Shown one piece after another: positions 9,061 through 17,257 of a stretch of 64,000 nucleotides of DNA. The translations under genes and the position numbers were made by a program. Each line of letters begins with the position of its first letter. The first letter of the stretch is position 1. The notes beneath the pieces are model-generated. The model worked only from the letters and a program-made list of their open reading frames with translations. It made no database searches and had not been told where the DNA came from. This DNA comes from Polluticoccus soli (lineage in GTDB: Bacteria; Bacteroidota; Bacteroidia; Chitinophagales; Chitinophagaceae). Location: NCBI RefSeq assembly GCF_029269745.1, contig NZ_JARJHT010000001.1, positions 620,001 to 684,000 on the forward strand, in the 5' to 3' direction.

Positions 9061-9687
9061 CTACTTACCGGTAACGCTAACATAATTGTCGATGGGAAGA
9101 CGCTTGGCAATTGATCTTGCGAGCGTCATCTCATCGGCATATTCTAATTCGCCGCCAAAGGCAATACCCCGTGCGATGGTTGTAATTTGCACAGGAGTTC
9201 CGGAAAGCTGTTTAGCTATATAGTAAACAGTTGTATCACCTTCTATGGTAGGACTGAGTGCCATAATTAATTCCTGCACATCATTTTCCCTGACCCGCAG
9301 TTGCAATGTTGCAATATTCAGCCGCTCCGGCCCAATGCCATCAAGCGGAGACAGTATGCCACCTAACAAGTGATAGGTTCCGTTATACTGCTGCGTACTT
9401 TCGATCGCTATTACATCGCGAATACTTTCTACCACACATATCTGTTTCTTATTTCTTGCCGGATTGGCGCAGATGTCGCACAGTTCTTTATCTGAAACAT
9501 TATGGCAAGTCTTGCAAAAAACCACTTCGTGGCGCATACGTGAGATGGCACTTGTAAATGAATCGACGCTGTGCGTCTCAGACTTGAGTAATTGTAAAAC
9601 CATACGCAAGGCAGTTTTTTTGCCTATGCCCGGCAACTTCGAAAATTCATTCACCGCCTCTTCGATCAACTTCGACGAAAATACCAT
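9061..9687 (-). CDS. recR: Recombination mediator RecR
   Basis: 208-aa RecFOR-pathway protein that helps load RecA at gaps. It has the N-terminal helix-hairpin-helix (SKLPGIGKKTALRM, residues 16-29), a zinc finger with C58, C61, C70 and C73, and a TOPRIM domain beginning with ICVVES near residue 83. The start at 9687 gives the canonical N-terminus MVFSSKLIEE. A TATTTTTA box on the minus strand ends 4 nt before this ATG. Confidence 0.95.
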   Translation of the reverse strand: MVFSSKLIEEAVNEFSKLPGIGKKTALRMVLQLLKSETHSVDSFTSAISRMRHEVVFCKTCHNVSDKELCDICANPARNKKQICVVESIRDVIAIESTQQYNGTYHLLGGILSPLDGIGPERLNIATLQLRVRENDVQELIMALSPTIEGDTTVYYIAKQLSGTPVQITTIARGIAFGGELEYADEMTLARSIAKRLPIDNYVSVTGK

Positions 9688-9731
9688 TGTGTAAAAATAC
9701 AAAAAAGATAGCCTGCACCATATATACAAAT

Positions 9732-9761
9732 GAAAATGAGGCGGTTGTCCGCCTCATTTTC
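9732..9761 (-). terminator. Terminator of the T9SS protein gene at 9784
   Basis: Perfect stem GAAAATGAGGCGG / CCGCCTCATTTTC with a 4-nt loop, placed 22 nt beyond the stop codon of the minus-strand gene and 44 nt upstream of the recR start. Confidence 0.8.
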
Positions 9762-9783
9762 GTCAAATCCACGTTGAGAAATA

Positions 9784-10614
9784 CTATTTAACACAGATCT
9801 TTTCAACCACAGTTTTTGTGTCAGTGGCAAGCCTTACAGAGTACATACCTGGGGTAATGTCGCCCATGTGAAGCGCTATGTTTTGAGTACCGCTAAGGTT
9901 TGTGCCAATATTTTTGCTGTAAACTACTTTACCTGTAACATCTACAACGGTAACAATCGCTTTGCTGGTGCGCACTCCAAAGTTGTACATGATATTGATA
10001 TCACGCGAAGCCGAAGGATTTGGATAGACCAACAGACCATTACCGTCCAGATCAACCTCAATGTTATTAATGCCGCTCGCCCAGCCATCCACTATTACAT
10101 TATTGCATATTGTATCGTTTGCACGATTAGCTTCAACGGCAGGATTAAGAGATCCGGCTGCTGATACTATCCAGATACTGTCGCACAAACTAACCTGAAG
10201 TGCATCTGAAACACCGTTAAAGGCATCGCCCGGTGCTATGGCCATTGGATAGCCCTGAAGTGTTATGATCCCGCTTTGCGCACCTCCTGCTACACCGCCA
10301 GGCAGATAAAAACCAGGACCTGCCCCTGTATGTAGTATGCCACCACCGATAAAAGACCTAAATTTAATAGTATCGCTTTGCATTACTGAATCTGCTGCAT
10401 TTGCGGCATTGTTGATAAAAATGTAGCCGAAATTGATCTTGTACTGTTCGTCCCCGTCAAACAAGATATGCGTACCATTGGTAACCTCATTTGCCGCTGT
10501 AAACGTACCGGTTCCCAATTTGTAGAAATGCCTGATGCTCATGTCAACATTTCTTTGTGCAGAAACATTTAACGCTGCTGCAATAACGATCAACATTAAG
10601 TAAATACTCTTCAT
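9784..10614 (-). CDS. Secreted protein with T9SS type A sorting domain (paralog A)
   Basis: 276 aa with a signal peptide ending SAQ at residues 17-19. The C-terminal ~75 residues (NGLLVYPNPS..., then VDVTGKVVYSKNIG and PGMYSVRL) form a type A sorting domain, so the protein should be exported by the Sec system and then by the type IX system to the surface. The central region has no recognisable domain. It aligns with the neighbouring gene at 10881, most clearly in the CDSIWIVS...TICNNV block, so the two are diverged tandem duplicates. Codon use is ordinary, with AGG, AAT and GGG frequent. Confidence 0.85.
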   Translation of the reverse strand: MKSIYLMLIVIAAALNVSAQRNVDMSIRHFYKLGTGTFTAANEVTNGTHILFDGDEQYKINFGYIFINNAANAADSVMQSDTIKFRSFIGGGILHTGAGPGFYLPGGVAGGAQSGIITLQGYPMAIAPGDAFNGVSDALQVSLCDSIWIVSAAGSLNPAVEANRANDTICNNVIVDGWASGINNIEVDLDGNGLLVYPNPSASRDINIMYNFGVRTSKAIVTVVDVTGKVVYSKNIGTNLSGTQNIALHMGDITPGMYSVRLATDTKTVVEKICVK

Positions 10615-10830
10615 AGATTTAATTTTTAGAAGTTAATAAAAGAGTTTGAGCGATAAAATTAGAAGTAAAACCCCCTTAAACGAACAGATGTACCAACAAA
10701 TGTCAATAGTATGACCAAGCACGGGAAACATCCCTTATAGTAGGATGTGTAATATTCTTGATTGCGTGTAGATTACGAAATTTACGTACTGAACAGCTTA
10801 ACGAAAAAAATAAACGGCAGCTAAGGGCAC

Positions 10831-10861
10831 AAAAAAACGGGTAGGAAGACCTACCCGTTTT
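10831..10861 (-). terminator. Terminator of the T9SS protein gene at 10881
   Basis: Perfect 12-bp stem AAAACGGGTAGG / CCTACCCGTTTT with loop AAGA; on the minus strand it is followed by a T-run. Confidence 0.85.
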
Positions 10862-10880
10862 CATTGCTTCAAGCAAAATA

Positions 10881-11681
10881 TTAGTTGCTACGAACAAAGA
10901 ATTTGTCAGTAACGATTTGGTCGTTTGTTTGCAAGCGCAGGAAGTACATACCTGGGTTCAGGTTATGCAGGTCCAGAGCGTGTTCTTGCATACCAGACAG
11001 GTTTTTGCCCAGATCTTTAGCATAAACAACTTTACCAGCTACGTCAACCACTTGTACAGATGCATCGGTGTTTGCGAATACATATTTAATGGTCATTTTA
11101 CCGTTAGCAGGATTAGGGTACATCAGCAGACCATTGCCACCGATAACTTCGTTTACGTTAGCCAGCCAGTAAGTGATCTTAACGTTGTTACAAGTTTTGT
11201 TGTTAGTCAAAACTGGATCTACAGCGTTGTTAGGCGCAGGAAGACCTGATACGATGAATACGCTATCGCACCACTGTTGTGCAACGTTGTTTTGTGATGT
11301 AGTAATTGCAGATCCTGGATCCAGATCAACTGGGTTTGGATTCGGCACCATACCTACAGTATCGTGTTGTGTCATACCCATAGGGAAGCCATTTTGACCC
11401 CAAGAGATCTTGTAGGTAGTCCAGCCAGTACGCACTTTAACTGTATCAGATACAGCGATAGTATCGTTTGCAGTTGCACCGTGGTTGATGATGCTCCAAG
11501 ACAGATACATCTTAGCTACGCCGTCGCCATCGATCAGCATTTCGTCGTTATCCGCGATAACGTGAACGGTAGTAGAAGTTTTACCCCAAGAGTGAACCAG
11601 GCTCAGGTTAGGCTGTTTTTGAGCAGACGCATTTGTCGCAACACCAGCAGCCAGCAACATTAATAAGTAAATACGCTTCAT
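10881..11681 (-). CDS. Secreted protein with T9SS type A sorting domain (paralog B)
   Basis: 266 aa, signal peptide ending SAQ near residue 21. The C-terminal sorting domain is clear (NGLLMYPNPANGKM, VDVAGKVVYAKDLG, PGMYFLRLQTND). The rest shares the layout of paralog A, including CDSVFIVS and TCNNVKIT, but no known domain. Unlike paralog A the coding sequence uses a strongly optimised codon set (CGT, GGT, CTG and AAC preferred), which suggests high expression. It has its own terminator at 10831. The function is unknown; an abundant surface or extracellular protein is a reasonable inference. Confidence 0.85.
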   Translation of the reverse strand: MKRIYLLMLLAAGVATNASAQKQPNLSLVHSWGKTSTTVHVIADNDEMLIDGDGVAKMYLSWSIINHGATANDTIAVSDTVKVRTGWTTYKISWGQNGFPMGMTQHDTVGMVPNPNPVDLDPGSAITTSQNNVAQQWCDSVFIVSGLPAPNNAVDPVLTNNKTCNNVKITYWLANVNEVIGGNGLLMYPNPANGKMTIKYVFANTDASVQVVDVAGKVVYAKDLGKNLSGMQEHALDLHNLNPGMYFLRLQTNDQIVTDKFFVRSN

Positions 11682-11798
11682 GTGTTATGTTTTTAAAGTA
11701 ATGAAATAATTGTCGGGCTAAGATAACTAAGTTTTAATAAAAACAAAAAATCTCCGAAAAAAAGCAATAAAACATTGCTGAATTATGACGACAGGCGG

Positions 11799-12134
11799 TT
11801 ATGGCTTTAACTTCGGGTTATTCAAATGCCTTTCGCTGTCCCTCGCACTTTTCTTTTCAAGATTTTTCTGCAACGCTTCGGTAAGATCTACCCCTGTTTG
11901 ATTGGCCAGACAAAGTAATACCCAGAGTACATCTGCCATCTCGTCTGCCAGCAGTTTTTCCTTATCACTTTCCTTAAATGATTGCTCGCCGTACTGTCTG
12001 ACCATCAGTCGTGCAAGTTCACCAGTCTCTTCCATCAAAATACCCAGGTTAGTAAGCTCGTTGAAGTATCTCACTCCCGTTGTTTTTATCCAGTCATCTA
12101 CCTGCTGCTGGGCTTCTTTTATTGTTAATTCCAT
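11799..12134 (-). CDS. MazG-like nucleotide pyrophosphohydrolase
   Basis: 111-aa all-alpha NTP-PPase of the single-domain MazG-like type, which hydrolyses non-canonical or surplus nucleoside triphosphates. Metal-binding acidic motifs are visible: EETGELARL around residues 31-39 and LADEMADVLW around 62-71. It is divergent from moxR, with about 180 nt between starts. The exact substrate cannot be read from sequence. Confidence 0.88.
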   Translation of the reverse strand: MELTIKEAQQQVDDWIKTTGVRYFNELTNLGILMEETGELARLMVRQYGEQSFKESDKEKLLADEMADVLWVLLCLANQTGVDLTEALQKNLEKKSARDSERHLNNPKLKP

Positions 12135-12313
12135 TGTAATTTTTATTGTGTTTATGAGTTGATTTTTAGCTACATCCCTTGTAAATCACGGGGTTTGCTA
12201 AGTTTTGACAAACAGCTTCTGTTAACAACAATCAAGCTGCATTTGTTTGTTTATTCAAAATAATAGAACTTACCTCATTAAAGCTAATACAGCTAAAAAT
12301 AGTCAGTAACATC

Positions 12314-13279
12314 ATGCAGTCATTCGGAACAGACATTGACGCCGCTAACGCGCTCAAAAATAAGTTTGCTGAGATAAAGAAAGCCATTGGACATGTAATT
12401 GTAGGGCAAGAAGATGTCGTAGACAAGTTGGTCATTTCAATACTTTGCAATGGCCATAGTTTGCTGGTTGGCGTACCCGGCCTGGCCAAAACACTTTTGG
12501 TAAAAACGGTGGCGGACGTATTGGACCTATCGTTCAAGCGCATACAATTCACTCCGGACCTTATGCCTAGTGACATTGTAGGCGCTGAAATACTAGACGA
12601 GGACAGGCATTTCCGGTTCATCAAAGGCCCTGTATTTGCCAACATCATCCTCGCAGATGAAATAAACCGGACTCCGCCTAAAACCCAGGCGGCCTTGCTT
12701 GAGGCCATGCAGGAACGCAATATAACAGCAGGTGGGACGCTGTATAAACTTCCTGCTCCTTTCTTTGTACTCGCAACACAAAACCCAATAGAACAGGAAG
12801 GTACTTACCCACTGCCGGAAGCACAACTAGACAGGTTCATGTTCCAGATATGGCTAGACTATCCCAGCTTTGCCGACGAAGTAAATATAGTACGTACTAC
12901 AACCGGCGCTTCAAAAACAGAGCTGCCCAAAGTACTGGACGCGGAAGGCATCCTTTATTTCCAGGATCTGATAAGAAGAGTACCCGTTCCAGACAACGTG
13001 TTGGAATACGCGGTTGGCCTGGTGCATAAAACACGCCCCAATACCGATGCTGCCCCCGCCGTCGCCAAACAATATATTGCTTATGGCGCGGGACCAAGGG
13101 CATCGCAGTACCTGGTACTCGGCGCAAAATGCCATTCGCTATTGCAGGGAAAGTACTCACCAGACATTGAAGACGTTCAGGCCATGGCCATGTCGGTGCT
13201 GAGACACCGTGTTGTTCGTAACTATAAGGCCGAAGCTGAAGGCATCACGCAGGAATCACTGATCAAACAACTGTTATAA
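12314..13279 (+). CDS. MoxR-family AAA+ ATPase
   Basis: 321 aa. Walker A GVPGLAKT at residues 53-60, Walker B ILADEINR at 112-119, and the sensor segment ATQNPIEQEGTYPLPEAQLDRF are all intact. MoxR ATPases act as chaperones that mature enzyme complexes, often alongside von Willebrand factor A proteins. No such partner is present here. Instead the stop codon overlaps the ATG of a DinB-like gene (TAATG), implying translational coupling with it. No Shine-Dalgarno sequence precedes the start. Confidence 0.9.
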   Translation: MQSFGTDIDAANALKNKFAEIKKAIGHVIVGQEDVVDKLVISILCNGHSLLVGVPGLAKTLLVKTVADVLDLSFKRIQFTPDLMPSDIVGAEILDEDRHFRFIKGPVFANIILADEINRTPPKTQAALLEAMQERNITAGGTLYKLPAPFFVLATQNPIEQEGTYPLPEAQLDRFMFQIWLDYPSFADEVNIVRTTTGASKTELPKVLDAEGILYFQDLIRRVPVPDNVLEYAVGLVHKTRPNTDAAPAVAKQYIAYGAGPRASQYLVLGAKCHSLLQGKYSPDIEDVQAMAMSVLRHRVVRNYKAEAEGITQESLIKQLL

Positions 13280-13749
13280 TGGAGAATTTAAGTGCGAAAG
13301 CTTATTTCTTGAGGAATGAGTTTATCGACAAATTGAAGCAAATCGAACCTGCTACTAAACCGCTATGGGGAAAGATGAATCTCCATCAAATGATAGAGCA
13401 TATGAGCTATTCTTTGAGGCAGGCCAATGGCAAAGACCAATATGATTGTGTAACACCGGAAGAGAACATACCGCGAATGCAGGCGTTTCTTATGAGCGAA
13501 AAGCCGTTTAAGGAGAACACTCCTAACCAGCTTTTGCCGGAGGATCCAGAGACTCCAAAACAAAAAGATATAGATGATGCCCTGGCGGAGTTAAAAACAG
13601 AGACCGAGGACTTTTTTAAGGTTTTTGAAAAAACACCAGACAGAGTGATCACCAACCCATTTTTTGGCGATCTCAATTACGAGATGTGGGTGCAGCTACT
13701 TCACAAACATGCCCGGCACCATTTAAAGCAATTTGGTGTTAACGAATAA
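13279..13749 (+). CDS. DinB-superfamily protein (DUF1569-like)
   Basis: 156 aa, predicted four-helix DinB-like fold. The segment KPLWGKMNLHQMIEHMSYSL near residues 28-47 and the terminal LHKHARHHLKQFG carry histidines in the positions usual for metal binding in this superfamily. It overlaps the moxR stop by one base, so the two are translationally coupled. The enzymatic role is unknown; related proteins include thiol-dependent transferases. Confidence 0.75.
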   Translation: MENLSAKAYFLRNEFIDKLKQIEPATKPLWGKMNLHQMIEHMSYSLRQANGKDQYDCVTPEENIPRMQAFLMSEKPFKENTPNQLLPEDPETPKQKDIDDALAELKTETEDFFKVFEKTPDRVITNPFFGDLNYEMWVQLLHKHARHHLKQFGVNE

Positions 13750-13772
13750 AGCCACCTAACGGTGGCTTTATT
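13745..13772 (+). terminator. Terminator shared by convergent genes
   Basis: Perfect 12-bp stem AATAAAGCCACC / GGTGGCTTTATT with a TAAC loop. It overlaps the stop codon of the DinB-like gene and also lies downstream of the minus-strand lipoprotein gene. Confidence 0.85.
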
Positions 13773-13794
13773 ATTTCTGTTACAGTCGTATTTC

Positions 13795-14223
13795 TTATTG
13801 ATGATTGGCGCCTGTTACTTCAGTCACTTCTATCTGCGTATTGTAAGTGCGAACATTAGAGTCGATAACCGAAAATGAAGCTGACCCCGCGACTTTTTCG
13901 CCTTTGTCATAACCTGTTACGTCCATATAATAGTCGCCCCATTTTAAGCTGTCGAACTTAGCGGTCATTTTACCATCGACTGGTAATGCGATCGTGTCAT
14001 CATATCCATTGAGGATCGGACCTTTAACTGCATCATATTTGATAAATATCCAAGCAGAGTCAATATCCTTACCATGGTGCTTTGGCGTCACTTCGAGCAC
14101 TGCTTTGCCACCTTTTCCGCCTATAGGTCGTGGAGCTGGCTCAACAATTTCATTTTCGCGGGTGCAGCTACCCATCAATATTCCGGCTAGCAAAAGTCCG
14201 GCAGCAAATTTCATTGTTCGCAT
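13795..14223 (-). CDS. Lipoprotein of unknown function
   Basis: 142 aa with lipobox MGSC near residues 17-20. The mature protein has beta-sandwich-like spacing (GGKAVLEVTPKHHGKDIDSAWIFIKYD..., then DSLKWGDYYMDVTGYD), reminiscent of carboxypeptidase-regulatory or transthyretin-like folds, but I cannot assign a family. The minus-strand box TATCTTTA ends 6 nt before the ATG. A second in-frame ATG lies three codons downstream. Confidence 0.65.
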   Translation of the reverse strand: MRTMKFAAGLLLAGILMGSCTRENEIVEPAPRPIGGKGGKAVLEVTPKHHGKDIDSAWIFIKYDAVKGPILNGYDDTIALPVDGKMTAKFDSLKWGDYYMDVTGYDKGEKVAGSASFSVIDSNVRTYNTQIEVTEVTGANHQ

Positions 14224-14365
14224 AATGGTTAAAGATAGAATATGTTTGGATTAAACAAAATAGTGAGATAGTCTTTTTTGGTTTACAATTAAATATAATA
14301 ACTCATATAACCAGTTTGTTATAAACAAATGACAATGGAATTATTTCCGCTGCCACTGTAATAAA

Positions 14366-14373
14366 TACATTTG
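14366..14373 (+). promoter_or_regulatory. Exact TAnnTTTG promoter box
   Basis: TACATTTG lies 16 nt before the ATG at 14390; the predicted leader is about 10 nt. Confidence 0.55.
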
Positions 14374-14389
14374 CCAATATCTTAAGCTA

Positions 14390-14884
14390 ATGCTGAAGTC
14401 ATCTTTCGCAATATTATTTGTTTCGCTCATAGTCACAACTGGTTGCTGTAAGAAAAAACTCTATTGCAATCCTGATGGTCTCACGATCATTATCACCGGC
14501 TATCCTCGGCTGGATGTAAGAAATATCATTGTAAAAAAGTACGCGACAGGCAATCACAGAAAAGCATTGGATTCGACAACCTTCATTTATAGTGGTACCG
14601 AACCAATTGTACTTAACAAAAAAGACACCCTGGTTTTCAAAGACTATAGCACAACTTCAACAACCATCAGTGGAGTTTACCAGGGCAATGACTGGGACAT
14701 ATACCTCCCTGGTACACCCGGCCGTGAAAATTATCGCGTTACATCTATTGTAGATGCAGAGCACCGTTTTGAAATGATAAGGTGCAGCGATCACGATACA
14801 AAATGCCTCAATCCCATCGGCCATTTCGTTGTAAACGACAACTGGAAACAGGGCGACACTTTGTGGATCGAAAAAAAGAAATAG
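14390..14884 (+). CDS. Lipoprotein of unknown function
   Basis: 164 aa starting MLKSSFAILFVSLIVTTGCC, with a lipobox cysteine near residue 19. The body has the polar, beta-rich composition common among lineage-specific Bacteroidota lipoproteins and contains two later cysteines (RCSDHDTKC), possibly a disulfide. No domain is recognised. It is divergent from the lipoprotein at 13795 and precedes a 255-nt non-coding stretch. Confidence 0.6.
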   Translation: MLKSSFAILFVSLIVTTGCCKKKLYCNPDGLTIIITGYPRLDVRNIIVKKYATGNHRKALDSTTFIYSGTEPIVLNKKDTLVFKDYSTTSTTISGVYQGNDWDIYLPGTPGRENYRVTSIVDAEHRFEMIRCSDHDTKCLNPIGHFVVNDNWKQGDTLWIEKKK

Positions 14885-15036
14885 GCCCCATCTTCTTGTT
14901 AAGCGGTCGTTAACCGCATGCAAAACTGTAGTTAAGCAGCCTCTAATATTTTGATAGCGCCATGCCATGTGGCATTTTTGTGTCCTAGCTGTACTTGTGG
15001 GTATCGCTAACAACGTTGTGTTCTTTTTCATGCATA

Positions 15037-15075
15037 TAGGAGGCTCCTTTGGCGGGGGGCCTTCTTCTTTTTAGA
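15037..15075 (+). terminator. Possible terminator for the lipoprotein gene at 14390
   Basis: AGGAGGC pairs with GCCTTCT (one G-U pair) and is followed by a T-rich tail. The loop is G-rich. It lies about 150 nt downstream of the stop, so it could belong to a small unannotated RNA instead. Confidence 0.35.
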
Positions 15076-15081
15076 GCAATA

Positions 15082-15110
15082 AAAAAAGAGGTGATGATCA
15101 CCTCTTTTTT
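15082..15110 (-). terminator. Terminator of the secreted-protein gene at 15141
   Basis: Perfect stem AAAAAAGAGGTGA / TCACCTCTTTTTT with a 3-nt loop. Confidence 0.85.
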
Positions 15111-15140
15111 ATAACGCATCCGAAAATTAATTGTTGTTAA

Positions 15141-15950
15141 TTAGCGGCGACGTGCAACGTTGTTTAAAGTGTTGAAATTCACCCTGCTTGCAGAGGTACC
15201 AACTTCACCTTCCTGCATTTTCTTGAATGTTTTCTTGTCTACATCCAGGTACAGAGTTTTCACAGGATAAGCTGAACCTTCTTGTGCTACAGGAATATCA
15301 TCGATATTCTCTTCGCTCAGCAGTACCGTTTCTTCACCGTCTACGTCATCGCATTTGTTACACCATGAGCATTCTTCAGCTTTATGCCTAGCTACCAGGC
15401 GAACTTTCATTTTACCTTTACCTGAGAAGTCTTTAATGATGGTCTCACGCTCAACAACACTCACGCGTTCTGGGTTGTTGTAGTTAAATGAGTTACCACA
15501 AGCTGTCAAGAACATCAGGTCAGTACCGTTGTTTTTAGCATCAACTACCCATGTAGGAATGCTGGTTTGATTTGGCAGCATCAGGATGCTGTAGTGGTAA
15601 TTGTTGTTACCATCGCCCATCATACCAATTGCACCATAAGGTACGCTTGATGCCTGCACGTCCTCGCGACCGAAATCCGGGTCACTTACACCGCTATATC
15701 CAATAGCTTGAAACAGCTCATTCAATTCACCACTATACATTGGGTTGCTACCCAGTGCTTTCAGCTGATCATAAACCTCACCGGCATCGCGCAAATGACG
15801 CAATGAAGGGAACTGTGGATCACGACCTAATACAGTTACTGTTTTAGGTGTTTTATCGGTAGGCACAACGAATATTTCATGTGAACTGTTCTGCGCAGTA
15901 GCCGTAAGGCTTGTAATTCCGATCGTTAAGATTAAAGCAAACTTTTTCAT
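15141..15950 (-). CDS. Exported protein of unknown function
   Basis: 269 aa with a signal peptide ending TAQ near residue 20. I recognise no family. The mature protein includes a glycine/asparagine-rich segment (GAIGMMGDGNNNYHYS near residues 107-122), a single cysteine in LTACGNSF, and a cluster CSWCNKCDDVDGEE around residues 194-207 that could bind metal or form disulfides. There is no T9SS sorting domain or lipobox, so a periplasmic location is likely. Codon use is moderately optimised. It is divergent from the barrel protein at 16149. Confidence 0.6.
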   Translation of the reverse strand: MKKFALILTIGITSLTATAQNSSHEIFVVPTDKTPKTVTVLGRDPQFPSLRHLRDAGEVYDQLKALGSNPMYSGELNELFQAIGYSGVSDPDFGREDVQASSVPYGAIGMMGDGNNNYHYSILMLPNQTSIPTWVVDAKNNGTDLMFLTACGNSFNYNNPERVSVVERETIIKDFSGKGKMKVRLVARHKAEECSWCNKCDDVDGEETVLLSEENIDDIPVAQEGSAYPVKTLYLDVDKKTFKKMQEGEVGTSASRVNFNTLNNVARRR

Positions 15951-16148
15951 AATTCTTCGTTTTTAGCGTTATCACATACTTTCGCACATAGCTTAACAAA
16001 GCCATGCCAAGCCTTAAAACTATTGGCAGGCTGAAGGCTCAACGGCTAGCGTTTCCCAAAAATCGTAACCAATAGATTTTCAGTGTTTTTGTCATTCCGT
16101 GTCAAAGAAACACGGCACTCAAACAACCACAAGACGTATTTTCGCCAA

Positions 16149-16841
16149 ATGCGGAGTTTTTGTATCGCGTTAACATATTTGCTTTTTGCAAGTGCAGATT
16201 GCGCTAAGGCACAAGTTTCTTTGGGGTTGGGTCCACAGTTTGATTTTCCCCTAATGTATAATGCGGCTGTAGGCAACTATAACCACTCTTTGGGTGCATT
16301 GGGCGCACGCCTCAACCTCAGGTATGTTCCACAAAACACAACATTTTACCCTTCGCTGACCGCCAATGCCACAGCTATACGCCTGCCCTTGGTGAAACTA
16401 AATGATGTGGTCGTAAACATGCGCTTTACACAAATAAACGCGACAATTGGCGTGAATAGCTACAAGCAACTTAATAATGCCCAGGTACATTATGGCATCG
16501 GGGTTGGTGTGAGCTACCTGAAAGGCAATGGTGTAGAGCTTACCGGAAAAACAGAGAACAGGGTGCCTGTTGCCCCGCCACCATATATTGACGCTTTAAT
16601 GCCGGCTGTAACCCTTACGGCTGAGTATACATTCCCGATCTCAAAGGAAAAACCATTGTTTGCCGGCATAGGCGGCAACCTTCAATACATTCATTTCTTC
16701 GACAATGGACGAAAATACACCTCGACAATAGAAGACCCACAGCTGGGTTCCATACCTGTTCATGCCAACTTGCAGGGCGAAATGGTCAATCCGGGCATAT
16801 ACCTTCTTGTTTATTATTCTTTCAACAGCCGCGGTTATTAA
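16149..16841 (+). CDS. Outer-membrane beta-barrel protein
   Basis: 230 aa with a signal peptide ending KAQ near residue 21, then a barrel-type pattern of alternating strands (LGLGPQFDFPL, LGALGARLNLRYVP, YGIGVGVSYLKG, GIYLLVYYSFN). The start at 16149 is set by the signal peptide and by a TATTTTCG box (16137-16144) ending 4 nt before it; a longer upstream reading would cross that box. Substrate unknown. Confidence 0.65.
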   Translation: MRSFCIALTYLLFASADCAKAQVSLGLGPQFDFPLMYNAAVGNYNHSLGALGARLNLRYVPQNTTFYPSLTANATAIRLPLVKLNDVVVNMRFTQINATIGVNSYKQLNNAQVHYGIGVGVSYLKGNGVELTGKTENRVPVAPPPYIDALMPAVTLTAEYTFPISKEKPLFAGIGGNLQYIHFFDNGRKYTSTIEDPQLGSIPVHANLQGEMVNPGIYLLVYYSFNSRGY

Positions 16842-16886
16842 TATGTTCCCCCCTCAATATGACAAAAAAGGGTAATTTTTTTTTAC

Positions 16887-16894
16887 TACCTTTA
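16887..16894 (+). promoter_or_regulatory. TAnnTTTA promoter box
   Basis: TACCTTTA ends 4 nt before the ATG at 16899, consistent with a leaderless transcript. Confidence 0.5.
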
Positions 16895-16898
16895 ATTC

Positions 16899-17195
16899 AT
16901 GGGATCCAGAAAAAATTCATTATCCAGTTACAATTTGCTTGATTCGTTTATCAGCTCAATTAATAGAATGGGCGAAAGCTCGTCCTGGATCTCTGCCATT
17001 CTTTTCGTTGCCGGTGGAATTCTTTCATTCTATGTTGGGTATTCTGATAACTACATGCCGAGCCTATTAGGAGGGCCTGTAGCCGTACTCATTGGCATAG
17101 TGATATTTTATAGGGCATTAAGCATGTCTCAAAAGGCGCGTAAAAAACGCAAGCAAAAACAAACACAAAAACGCTCTGTTTCCGTATCCGACTAA
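16899..17195 (+). CDS. Small inner-membrane protein with basic tail
   Basis: 98 aa. Two hydrophobic segments (about residues 27-48 and 54-74) predict two membrane spans joined by a short loop. The C-terminal 25 residues are extremely basic (KARKKRKQKQ...), so by the positive-inside rule the tail is cytoplasmic. No family is recognised. Confidence 0.6.
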   Translation: MGSRKNSLSSYNLLDSFISSINRMGESSSWISAILFVAGGILSFYVGYSDNYMPSLLGGPVAVLIGIVIFYRALSMSQKARKKRKQKQTQKRSVSVSD

Positions 17196-17244
17196 TTTCC
17201 AGGCGGTTTAGAGTGACCTCTTCAGTTTTGTGCCAGCAATAAAT

Positions 17245-17252
17245 TATGTTTG
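17245..17252 (+). promoter_or_regulatory. Exact TAnnTTTG promoter box that decides a start codon
   Basis: TATGTTTG contains the first in-frame ATG (17246) and ends 5 nt before the second (17258). If it is the -7 element, translation must begin at 17258, which also gives the better lipoprotein signal. Confidence 0.6.
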
Positions 17253-17257
17253 CACCT

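Noticed and set aside
14885-15036. Small RNA in the intergenic region
   Set aside because: Two short hairpins (AAGCGGTCGTTAACCGC and GCCATGCCATGTGGC) exist, but no promoter box or clear end pairs with them.
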